Positions 55,539 to 64,000 of a stretch of 64,000 nucleotides of DNA are shown in pieces. How positions within the stretch are numbered: the first letter of the stretch is position 1; the number at the start of each line of letters is the position of its first letter. The notes under the pieces are model-generated. The model was not told where the DNA came from and made no database searches. It saw only the letters and a program-made list of their open reading frames with translations. This stretch comes from an uncultured Porticoccus sp. (GTDB lineage Bacteria > Pseudomonadota > Gammaproteobacteria > Pseudomonadales > Porticoccaceae). The stretch spans positions 310,001-374,000 of the forward strand of contig CAMYLT010000008.1 of the NCBI GenBank assembly GCA_947259505.1, given 5' to 3'. Made by a program: the position numbers and the translations under genes.

Positions 55539-56374
55539 CAGGGTGTATCGCCGGTGGCGATGGAATTCTCCGGATAGCTGCACCAGTCACTCCAGCTGCC
55601 GCTGTAGAGCCGGGCGTTATCCACCCCAATCATTGCCAGCGACAGCAGATCGACACAGGCGGTCACACCAGAACCGCAGTACACCACCGGGTTGGACAAT
55701 GCGCCCAATGATTGCCATTGTTGCCGCTGCACCTCGGCGGAGACAAAGCAACCCACCGAATTGGTGAGTTGTTGCCAGGGTAGGTTGAGTGCGCCGGGGA
55801 TATGCCCGGCTACGGGATCTATTGGTTCCTGTTCACCCCGGTAGCGGGGCGCTTCGCGGGCATCGATCAGGGTGGTGTTGTCTAATCCCTGTTGGAGATG
55901 CGCCATGGTTGCTGTCAGGTGAGGATTGGCCTTCGCCAGAAATCGTCCCGATTCCGAGGTGGGGATAGCGGTGCTAAGTTCTCCGCCGCAGGCCAGCCAG
56001 CCCTTGATGCCGCCATCCAGCACCCGCACGTTGTCGTGGCCGAAATAGCGCAGCAGCCACCACAGCCGGGCGGCACCCGCCATACGGTTGTCATCGTAGG
56101 CCACCACCAGTGTGTCGGCATTGACACCGCAGTCTCGCAGGGTGGCGCTGAACTGCTCTGGGGTCGGCAATGGATGGCGACCACCATGTTGTCCCTTGGG
56201 CCCAGACAGATCTTTTTCCATGTCCAGATGAAATGCCCCTGGAATATGTCCCTGCTGGTACTGTTGCCGACCCAGGGTGGCATCTGCCAGGGAAAAACGG
56301 CAATCAAAAATGATCCGTTTTGTTGGGTCGAGTTGTTGCAGTTGTGCTGGAGTAATCAGCGGTGACGTCATCAT
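55538..56374 (-). CDS. sseA: Sulfurtransferase, two rhodanese domains (SseA-like 3-mercaptopyruvate type)
   Basis: A 278-aa protein with an N-terminal inactive rhodanese domain and a C-terminal active one. The active loop VVYCGSGVTACVDLL is the CGSGVT form of mercaptopyruvate sulfurtransferases rather than the CRKGVT of thiosulfate sulfurtransferases. Coupled to the TSUP permease gene. Confidence 0.9.
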   Translation of the reverse strand: MMTSPLITPAQLQQLDPTKRIIFDCRFSLADATLGRQQYQQGHIPGAFHLDMEKDLSGPKGQHGGRHPLPTPEQFSATLRDCGVNADTLVVAYDDNRMAGAARLWWLLRYFGHDNVRVLDGGIKGWLACGGELSTAIPTSESGRFLAKANPHLTATMAHLQQGLDNTTLIDAREAPRYRGEQEPIDPVAGHIPGALNLPWQQLTNSVGCFVSAEVQRQQWQSLGALSNPVVYCGSGVTACVDLLSLAMIGVDNARLYSGSWSDWCSYPENSIATGDTP

Positions 56375-56519
56375 GTCTCACCTGCCTGGGTAACAGTTGT
56401 CGGAAGGTGGAATATAGCAGTGAGCGATGTCTGGTGGGATGCCTTTTGGTGATGAAGTTTGCAAGTTGTCGTCTGCCCCCATACCCTTGTAAGGCCTGTT
56501 TCCTGACCACGGATTTGTC

Positions 56520-57797
56520 ATGCTGACATTGATTGTTCCGATTTGCGCCCTGCTGGCAGGTATTGGCCTGTTACTGCTGGGTACCGGCCTGTTGAATACC
56601 TTGCTGGCCCTGCGCGGTGGCATGGAAGGCTATAGCGATAGCGTCATGGGCATGATCATGTCCGGCTATTTCATCGGTTTTATCTTTGGCACCTTTTTGG
56701 GGTTGCCGTTGATCAAGCGAATTGGCCATATTCGCACCTTCGCCTTCTGTGCTGCATTCACCTGCTGTTTCTCCCTGCTGCATGTGATTTTCGTGCATCC
56801 CGTCACCTGGTTTCTGTTGCGGGTTTTTACCGGCATTACCCTGGTGATTCTCTACACGGTGATCGAGAGTTGGCTGAACGGCCAGACCGCCGCCAACCAG
56901 CGCGGCAAGGTATTTGCCATCTATATGATGGTCAATCTGGTGGCCCTGGCCTCAACCCAGCAATTCCTGCATTTGGCCGGCGCCGAATCGTTTCTATTGT
57001 TTGCCCTGTCAGCAATTTTTATCAGTACCAGTGTCGCCGCTGTGACCTGGACGCGCATGATCCAGCCGGAGGTCAGCGATACGTCGCGCATGAAGTTGAC
57101 CGCTATCTGGAAGCTGGCCCCGGTCGCCGTGGCCGGTTCACTGTTCTCGGGCCTGGCGATGGGGGCGTTCTGGGGACTGGGTGCCGTGTATGCCAGCCGG
57201 GTAGGGTTGGATAGCGCCGGTGTGGCCACCTTTATGAGTCTCGCCATCTTCGGGGGGGCGGTATTCCAATATCCCTTTGGCCGTTATTCCGATAATCACG
57301 ACCGCCGCAAGGTACTACTGGTGGTGGGAGCCGCCGGTGCAGCGGCGGCGCTGCTGCTGGCAATTTTCTCCTATGGAGGCGGTTGGCTGTATCTGGCTGC
57401 GGTGCTCTATGGCGGGCTGGCCTTTGCCATCTACCCGGTGGCAGTGGCACATCTGGTTGACCACTTGGAACCGGGCGACATTCTGCCCGGCGGCAGCACC
57501 CTGTTGCTGTTGCACGGTGCTGCCGCGGCGATTGGTCCGGCTCTGGCGGGTTTCCTGATGGAATACCTCGGCCCGCAGGCACTGCCCCTGTATTTTTTTG
57601 TGATGCAACTCGGCTTGGCAGCCTTTGCCGCCCGCCATGTGTTGCGCCGGGTCAGCGATATTCCCGAAAACCCCTCCCAGTTTGTCGCGATGGTGAGAAC
57701 CACCCCGACGGCCCTGGAAATGCTCCCCGACGAACTGGTCGGTGAGTCTGGGGCGTCTGGGGAGTCCGGCGGGGACGACACCGGGCAACGATTGTAA
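56520..57797 (+). CDS. MFS transporter (YcaD-like)
   Basis: This 425-aa major-facilitator protein has 12 predicted helices. GYFIGFIFGTFLGLPLIKRIGHIRTFA in the first half is the MFS loop 2-3 motif, and RVFTGITLVILYTVIESWLN is typical of the YcaD group. Substrate unknown. It is divergent from the sulfurtransferase gene with 145 bp between them. The C-tail is Gly/Ser/Glu-rich (GESGASGESGGDD). Confidence 0.88.
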   Translation: MLTLIVPICALLAGIGLLLLGTGLLNTLLALRGGMEGYSDSVMGMIMSGYFIGFIFGTFLGLPLIKRIGHIRTFAFCAAFTCCFSLLHVIFVHPVTWFLLRVFTGITLVILYTVIESWLNGQTAANQRGKVFAIYMMVNLVALASTQQFLHLAGAESFLLFALSAIFISTSVAAVTWTRMIQPEVSDTSRMKLTAIWKLAPVAVAGSLFSGLAMGAFWGLGAVYASRVGLDSAGVATFMSLAIFGGAVFQYPFGRYSDNHDRRKVLLVVGAAGAAAALLLAIFSYGGGWLYLAAVLYGGLAFAIYPVAVAHLVDHLEPGDILPGGSTLLLLHGAAAAIGPALAGFLMEYLGPQALPLYFFVMQLGLAAFAARHVLRRVSDIPENPSQFVAMVRTTPTALEMLPDELVGESGASGESGGDDTGQRL

Positions 57798-57847
57798 TCT
57801 GTTGGCTTTTTCCTTCTGATTGCCGGCAGTATGGCCGCGAACAGTGC

Positions 57848-57889
57848 TGGGCTGCGGTTGGGTTTCACTGGGCTCGGGTTGGGTTTCGT
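57848..57889. repeat. 21-bp imperfect direct repeat, two units
   Basis: TGGGCTGCGGTTGGGTTTCAC is followed directly by TGGGCTCGGGTTGGGTTTCGT in the short gap before the EamA gene. Four differences in 21. Confidence 0.8.
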
Positions 57890-57906
57890 TGGGGTAGAGG
57901 GGTGAT

Positions 57907-58800
57907 ATGAGGGTTGTGCTGTGGATGCTGGGTGCGTTGCTGTCGCTGTCATTGATGGCAGTGGGCGCGCGGGAGCTGTCCGGCGAAATCAACACCTTCC
58001 AGACGCTGTTTATCCGCAGTGTCATCGGGCTGCTGATTATTTCGCTGGTGATTGCCAGGAGTGGCGGTCCTCGGCTGTTTGCCACCCTGCGCCCCGGCAT
58101 ACATATCGTGCGCAACCTGTTCCATTTCGGTGGCCAGTACGGCTGGTTTGTGGGCATTGGCCTGCTGCCGCTGGCCCAGGTCTTTGCCCTGGAATTCACG
58201 GTGCCGTTCTGGGTGGCGTTGATCGCTGCGCTGTTGCTGGGGGAGCGCCTGACCGGGCGAAAAATCCTGGCGGTGGCGATGGGCGTAGCGGGGGTGCTGG
58301 TGATTCTGAAACCCGGTGTGGAAATCCTCGAACTGGCCTCGCTGATCGTGCTTGCCTCTGCCGTTAGCTTTTCCTTTGCCTACGTGGCAACCAAATCCCT
58401 TGCCGCCACCGAGAATCCCCTGACGGTGTTGTTCTACATGTGCCTGGTGCAGATGCCGGTGAGTCTGCTGCTGGCGCTGCCCCATTGGCAGTTGCCCACG
58501 GAACCGCTGATCTGGTTGTGGCTGTTGATCGTGGGGGTGACGGCGCTGAGTGCCCATTTCTGTATCACCCATGCCATGACGTGTGCCGATGCGGGCATTG
58601 TGGTGACATTGGATTTCCTCAGGTTGCCGCTGATCGGCGTGGTGGGCATTGTTTTTTACTCAGAGTCGTTTGATATGGCGCTGTTGCTCGGGGCCTCACT
58701 AATGTTGTTCGGCAATCTGATCAACGTCTACCGGCCCGCCTATCAGCGAAATATGTTGGCAACAATGCACAAGGGTGAAGATGGCATTGAAAATCGGTGA
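57907..58800 (+). CDS. DMT-superfamily (EamA) transporter
   Basis: This 297-aa membrane protein has ten helices in two EamA repeats (SLMAVGARELSGEINTFQTLF; FAYVATKSLAATENPLTVLFYM). EamA proteins export metabolites such as amino acids; the substrate cannot be told. It begins shortly after the MFS gene on the same strand. Confidence 0.87.
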   Translation: MRVVLWMLGALLSLSLMAVGARELSGEINTFQTLFIRSVIGLLIISLVIARSGGPRLFATLRPGIHIVRNLFHFGGQYGWFVGIGLLPLAQVFALEFTVPFWVALIAALLLGERLTGRKILAVAMGVAGVLVILKPGVEILELASLIVLASAVSFSFAYVATKSLAATENPLTVLFYMCLVQMPVSLLLALPHWQLPTEPLIWLWLLIVGVTALSAHFCITHAMTCADAGIVVTLDFLRLPLIGVVGIVFYSESFDMALLLGASLMLFGNLINVYRPAYQRNMLATMHKGEDGIENR

Positions 58801-58866
58801 GCAAAATCGCTCACCGGTTGTCAGAGATCGTCCGCAGAGCAATTAACGATCACTAGGGAGACGGGT

Positions 58867-59586
58867 ATGTCGGGAAGAAATGGAATGAACGCGCTGATCC
58901 TCGGGCTGGGAATCCTGCTCGGCCTGGGCGTGCTGGGGCATCAACTGGCAGATGCCGCCATCCGCTTTAAGGAATACGAGCGCACCGTCAACGTGAAAGG
59001 GCTGGCCGAGCAGGAATATCCCGCCGATGTGGTGATCTGGCCGATCCAGTTTGCCGAGGCCAGCAACAATCTGGAAGAACTCTACAGTGCCATTGACCGG
59101 GGCGCGGAAAAAATCCGTCAATTCCTGCTGGCTAAGGGCTTGAGTGACGAGGAAATCACCATCGCCATGGCTTCGATCACCGATAAATCCGCCCGGGATT
59201 TCGACAGTGGCGTGCGTGCCGAATTTCGCTATACCGCCCAGCAAACGGTTACCGTCTACTCCAGTCAGGTAGACAAGGTGCGCGGGGTAATGGGCTCACT
59301 CTCTGAACTCGGTAAGCAGGGCATTGCGCTGACAGGCGGCAATTACCAGAGCCAGCCCCAGTACCTGTTTACCCGCCTTAACGAGGTCAAGCCAGAGATG
59401 ATCGAGGAGGCGACCCGCAAGGCCCGGGAAGTGGCGGAGAAATTTGCCGAGGATTCCCAGAGCCGGCTGGGCAAGATCAAGCGGGCATCCCAGGGGCAGT
59501 TCAGTATCAGTCCCCGTGATATCAACAACCCCCACCTGATGAATGTGCGGGTGGTGTCCACTGTGGAATACTATTTAGCGGATTGA
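58867..59586 (+). CDS. SIMPL (DUF541) domain protein
   Basis: This 239-aa protein has an N-terminal signal anchor (LILGLGILLGLGVLGHQLADA) and a SIMPL domain (ERTVNVKGLAEQEYPADVVIWPIQF), as in YggE/BP26-like periplasmic oxidative-stress proteins. A GGGAG ribosome site precedes the ATG. The C-terminal VRVVSTVEYYL is typical of the family. Confidence 0.88.
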   Translation: MSGRNGMNALILGLGILLGLGVLGHQLADAAIRFKEYERTVNVKGLAEQEYPADVVIWPIQFAEASNNLEELYSAIDRGAEKIRQFLLAKGLSDEEITIAMASITDKSARDFDSGVRAEFRYTAQQTVTVYSSQVDKVRGVMGSLSELGKQGIALTGGNYQSQPQYLFTRLNEVKPEMIEEATRKAREVAEKFAEDSQSRLGKIKRASQGQFSISPRDINNPHLMNVRVVSTVEYYLAD

Positions 59587-59643
59587 GTAGGGCGGATTGA
59601 GCCTGGCCGACCGACTAAGCGGCGCTGCTCAGAGTCGCGCTGT

Positions 59644-61266
59644 TCAGACCATCACAGCTATCGGGCCGTCCAGCAGCGGGATGGCGCTGAGTAACTGGCG
59701 GGTGTAGTCGTGCTGGGGCTGGGCAAACAGGGTTTCTGTTTCCCCGGTTTCCACCAGCTTGCCGTGGTGCATCACCGCGATGCGGTCCGACATGTAGCGC
59801 ACCACCGACAGATCATGGGAAATAAACAGCATGGTCAGGTTGTGCTTCTCCACCAACTGTAAAATCAGCTTGAGAATCTGCGCCTGAATGGTGACGTCCA
59901 GCGCCGATACTGGCTCGTCGGCGATCACCAGTTCCGGCTTGGTGGCGATGGCGCGGCCTACGGCGATGCGCTGGCGCTGGCCGCCGGAAAATTCGTGGGG
60001 ATATTTGCGGATTGACGCCCGCGCCAGCCCCACATCATCCATCAGTGCCAGCACTTCCTTGGTCACGGTCTTGCGCGTGGCAAGTTTGTGATAGAGCAGC
60101 GGTTCCGCCAAGGCATCGAACACTGTCATGCGCGGATTCAGGGAGGCGTAGGGGTCCTGAAAAATCATCTGCATGCGGCGGCGCAGGGGCGTCATCTGCT
60201 TGCCGGACATCCCGGTCAGGTCGATGCCGTCAAACACCACACTGCCGCCGGAGGTGGGCACCAGTCCCAGAATGGAACGCCCAAGGGTGGACTTGCCGGA
60301 ACCGGATTCACCCACCAGGCCGAGAATTTCCCCGTGCTGTATATCCAGCGAGACATCATCCACCGCCCGCACCAGCTTTTGTTCCCGCTTCAGGAAACTG
60401 CCACTGTGATCCCGGAAGGTAGTGCTCAGGCCGTGAATACTGAGCAGCGGTTGATCTTCAATTCTAGCGGGGATGGGCTTGGCACCTTTGGGAATGGAGG
60501 CCAGCAGTTTTTTGGTGTAGTCGTGTTGGGTGTGGTTAAAGATGGCATCCACCGAGCCCTGTTCGACGATCCTGCCTTCCTTCATCACCGCCACGGTGTC
60601 GGCAATATCGGCCACCACGGCGAGGTCGTGGGTGATGAAAATCACTGCGATATTGCGGCGCTGTTGTAACTCTCGAATCAGTTTCAGAATTTGCGCCTGA
60701 ATGGTGACATCCAGTGCTGTGGTTGGCTCATCACAGATCAACAGTTTCGGCTCGGCGATCAATGCCATGGCAATCATTACCCGCTGGCGCATGCCTCCGG
60801 AAAATTCGTGGGGGTAGCTGTGAACGCGCTTCTCCGGCTCGACAATGCCCACTTCGCCGAGTATTTCCACGGCGCGCTGTAACGCCTGTTTGCGCGCCAT
60901 ATCCCGGTGGTAGAGCAGCGGCTCAATCAACTGTTCGCCCACCGTCAGATAGGGGTTCAGGGACGTCATCGGGTCCTGGAAGATAATGGCGATATCGTTG
61001 CCGCGTACCTTGCGCAGTTGCTTCTCGCTGAGGCTCAACAGATCGCGGCCATCGAACAGCGCCGTACCCGATTCGATCTTGCCGGGTGGCTGCGGAATCA
61101 GCTTCAGCAGGCTGTAACAGGCCACCGATTTGCCGGAACCGGACTCGCCGACAATGGCCAGGGTCTGCCCCTGATCCACGGAAAAACTGACGCCGTCCAC
61201 GGCCTTGACCACCCCGGCGCGGGTATGGAAGTGGGTGGTTAAGTCGTTGACAGTGAGTAGTGGCAT
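59644..61266 (-). CDS. Oligopeptide ABC transporter ATPase, OppD–OppF fusion (YejF-like)
   Basis: This 540-aa cytoplasmic protein has two complete ATPase halves. Half 1 has [32 protein letters not shown] and [12 protein letters not shown]; half 2 has [33 protein letters not shown] and [12 protein letters not shown]. Each ends in the family's oligopeptide C-terminal segment. This is the YejF arrangement. It powers the OppB/OppC permeases upstream. Its ATG lies 2 bp after the terC stop. Confidence 0.93.
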   Translation of the reverse strand: MPLLTVNDLTTHFHTRAGVVKAVDGVSFSVDQGQTLAIVGESGSGKSVACYSLLKLIPQPPGKIESGTALFDGRDLLSLSEKQLRKVRGNDIAIIFQDPMTSLNPYLTVGEQLIEPLLYHRDMARKQALQRAVEILGEVGIVEPEKRVHSYPHEFSGGMRQRVMIAMALIAEPKLLICDEPTTALDVTIQAQILKLIRELQQRRNIAVIFITHDLAVVADIADTVAVMKEGRIVEQGSVDAIFNHTQHDYTKKLLASIPKGAKPIPARIEDQPLLSIHGLSTTFRDHSGSFLKREQKLVRAVDDVSLDIQHGEILGLVGESGSGKSTLGRSILGLVPTSGGSVVFDGIDLTGMSGKQMTPLRRRMQMIFQDPYASLNPRMTVFDALAEPLLYHKLATRKTVTKEVLALMDDVGLARASIRKYPHEFSGGQRQRIAVGRAIATKPELVIADEPVSALDVTIQAQILKLILQLVEKHNLTMLFISHDLSVVRYMSDRIAVMHHGKLVETGETETLFAQPQHDYTRQLLSAIPLLDGPIAVMV

Positions 61267-61268
61267 AT

Positions 61269-62024
61269 TTAGTTTTCTGTGATTTTCTTTGAAAGAGTGA
61301 TTGGTTGTACTTCAACAGACCTTCGAGTTCTTGCTCTAATATTGAGCATCTCGACGGCAAACGAAAATGCCATTGCGAAATATATGTAGCCCTTTGGAAT
61401 ATGTACATCGAACCCTTCAGCAACAAGGGTGAAACCGATAAGTATAAGGAATGAAAGGGCGAGCATTTTAATTGTAGGATTTTTGTCTACGAAAGTTCCT
61501 ATAGGTTCAGCTGCGACCAGCATCACACCTACAGCAGCCACCACAGCTATCACCATGATGCTTAGATGTTCTACCATCCCAACCGCTGTAATGACTGAAT
61601 CTAATGAGAAAACAATATCGAGAATTGCGATTTGTACGAGTATTGAAAGAAAACTGGAAATTGCGGGCTTGGTATCAGGCTGTGTTTCTATTTCCAGGCT
61701 GCTATGAATCTCATGTGTCGATTTTGCGAGAAGAAATAGCCCACCCAACACCAAAATTATGTCTCTACCAGATATTTCATTGTCAAAAATGGTGAAAATG
61801 GGCTTAACCAAGCCCATTACCCAGACTAAACAGAACAGCAACAATAACCTGCTTGCCATAGCTAGCGCCAAACCTAGTTTTCTGGCCTTGTTTCGTTGGT
61901 TACTGGGCAATCTTCCGACAAGTATCGATATGAAAATTATATTATCTATGCCAAGCACAATTTCCAGTGCTATCAGGGTGGCCAGCGCGATCCAGGCTTC
62001 GGGACTAATAAACCACTCAAGCAT
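61269..62024 (-). CDS. TerC family membrane protein inserted in the opp operon
   Basis: This 251-aa TerC protein has seven or more helices and the two family signatures EIVLGIDNIIFISIL and DIVFSLDSVITAVG. It is of the type linked to tellurite resistance or Mn2+ export. It lies between oppC and oppDF, which are normally adjacent. By hand count its DNA is about 37-40% G+C against about 63% for both flanking genes, and the change is abrupt at about 61267 and about 62190. This strongly suggests insertion of a foreign gene. The 168-bp gap to oppC is equally AT-rich and has no other gene. Confidence 0.92.
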   Translation of the reverse strand: MLEWFISPEAWIALATLIALEIVLGIDNIIFISILVGRLPSNQRNKARKLGLALAMASRLLLLFCLVWVMGLVKPIFTIFDNEISGRDIILVLGGLFLLAKSTHEIHSSLEIETQPDTKPAISSFLSILVQIAILDIVFSLDSVITAVGMVEHLSIMVIAVVAAVGVMLVAAEPIGTFVDKNPTIKMLALSFLILIGFTLVAEGFDVHIPKGYIYFAMAFSFAVEMLNIRARTRRSVEVQPITLSKKITEN

Positions 62025-62192
62025 ACTTATTTATCCAATTGTATTTGTTGTTCATAAGCATCTTGCATGCAAGCTTGCCAAGTTTTGGTGACGTCGTTGT
62101 ATCGCCTAATATCTGTATCGTGCGCAAATATACCCCGCTAAATCTTTGGTCGGGCTTGCTCAATAAGTCAGTAAATTTTTTGTTATCGCCCC

Positions 62193-63082
62193 TCAATCCT
62201 TCGAAGCCCTGGGGTCCAGCGCATCCCGCAAGCCATCACCTAGGAAGTTCAGGGCAAACAGGGTGATGGACAGGGTCAGGCCGGGGAAGATCAACAGCCA
62301 GGGATATTCCTCCATGGTTTCCACGCCGTAGGAGATCAGCAGGCCCCAGGAACTCTGGGGCGGCTGGATGCCGAGGCCCAGGAAGCTGAGAAAGGCCTCC
62401 AGCAGCATCACGCTGGGGATGGTGAGGGTGGTGTAGACGATTACCGGCCCCAGGGTGTTCGGGATCAGGTGGCGGCGGATAATGGTCCAGCGGGACAGCC
62501 CTAGGGAAATCGCCGCCTCGATAAATTCCTGGCGGCGCAGGGACTGCACCTGACCGCGCACGATGCGCGCCATGGTGAGCCATTCCACCGCCCCGATAGC
62601 CAGGAACAGCAGTAGGATATTGCGGCCGAACACCACCATCAGCAGCACGATAAAAATCATGAAGGGCAGGGCGTAGAGAATGTCGACCAGGCGCATCATC
62701 ACCGCGTCCACCCGGCCGCCGGCGTATCCCGCCACGGTGCCGTAGAGCACGCCAATCAGCAGCGCCACGCCGGTGGCGATAAAGCCCACCGCCAGCGATA
62801 CTCGGCTGCCGTACATGATGCGGGTGAGCATGTCGCGGCCAAAGATGTCGGTGCCGAGCCAGTGCTCCCAGGAAGGCGGCGCGGCGCCCAATTGCAGGTT
62901 CTGGGTTTCATAGCCGTAGGGGGCAATCCACGGGGTCAGCAGGGCGATGACGCAGAGAAACAGCATGACGCCGAGGCCAAACAGTGCCAGCTGGTTCTTG
63001 CGTAGCCTTACCCAAGCGTCTTTCCACAGGGAGGTGCCCTGTTCCGCATCGGCGAGATCGGTAATGGCGATGGATTCAGTCA

Positions 63083-63083
<1 letters not shown>
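62193..63083 (-). CDS. oppC: Oligopeptide ABC transporter permease OppC-like
   Basis: This 296-aa inner-membrane permease has six helices. GTDIFGRDMLTRIMYGSRVSL and the EAA-loop region SLGLSRWTIIRRHLIPNTLGPVIV are the typical contact with the ATPase. ATG 63083 (MTESIAIT) overlaps the oppB stop (TGATG), with GGGAGG upstream. The track's extra 15 residues to 63128 are rejected. Confidence 0.93.

Positions 63084-64000
<917 letters not shown>

Noticed and set aside
57315-58199. 294-aa minus-strand ORF across the MFS/EamA gap
   Set aside because: Gln/Pro/Arg-rich shadow crossing two real genes and a direct repeat.

Overview
The window looks like a stretch of chromosome from a free-living, probably marine gammaproteobacterium of the Pseudomonas/Cellvibrio/Spongiibacter type. 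The evidence is gene order. It carries the blocks rne / rluC–HAD–maf–yceD–rpmF–plsX–fabD–fabG–acpP–pabC–mltG–tmk–holB–pilZ–tatD, then leuCDB–asd–fimV–truA–trpFBA–accD–folC–SPOR–cvpA–purF–metZ, then moxR–DUF58–tgpA. The placement is inferred from synteny and protein features, not from a database search. I see no phage, insertion sequence, integrase, CRISPR array or rRNA.

Layout. 1–4.7 kb: a methyltransferase, an MgtE Mg2+ transporter, an orphan protein of three helicase-associated repeats, then a decay zone. The decay zone holds a frameshifted extradiol (DODA/YgiD) dioxygenase, a remnant of a VIT/CCC1-type transporter that is absent from the ORF track, and a 9-bp tandem repeat. 4.4–8 kb: a small conserved-looking 65-aa gene, tRNA-Ser(UGA) with its own promoter and terminator, and RNase E. 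8.6–19.7 kb: the rluC-to-tatD run for ribosome maturation, fatty-acid and phospholipid initiation, peptidoglycan processing and replication. 19.8–24.6 kb: a Gld-like ABC system made of an ATPase, a fused permease+GldG protein and a DUF4340 protein. 24.9–29 kb: Ap4A phosphorylase-like, carboxymuconolactone decarboxylase-like, TrmH and a large acyl-CoA dehydrogenase. 29–46.8 kb: a LysR regulator divergent from leuCDB, then asd, fimV (carrying an in-frame stop), truA, trpFBA, accD, folC, a SPOR protein, cvpA, purF and metZ. 46.8–50.8 kb: MoxR–DUF58–TgpA. 50.8–59.6 kb: GST, MsrA, a Na+/H+ antiporter, a ferritin-like protein, TSUP permease + mercaptopyruvate sulfurtransferase, MFS and EamA transporters, and a SIMPL protein. 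59.6–64 kb: an oligopeptide ABC transporter (oppB, oppC, fused oppDF) with an AT-rich terC gene wedged inside it; oppB runs off the right edge.

How genes work together. plsX, fabD, fabG and acpP start fatty-acid and phospholipid synthesis, and accD supplies malonyl-CoA. leuCDB, asd, trpFBA, metZ and purF are amino-acid and purine biosynthesis. pabC and folC belong to folate synthesis. rne, rluC, yceD, rpmF, truA and trmH act on RNA and ribosomes. PilZ and FimV belong to type IV pilus function. The most unusual items are the clustered gene decay at 3–4.2 kb, the fimV nonsense codon, an AT-rich codon patch inside leuD, terC inserted into the opp operon with sharp composition edges, yceD and trmH promoters that predict leaderless transcripts, and a Glu at the catalytic Asp60 position of TrpA. 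I did not find a convincing undescribed multi-gene system. The nearest candidates are the Gld-like cassette and the orphan helicase-associated-repeat protein.
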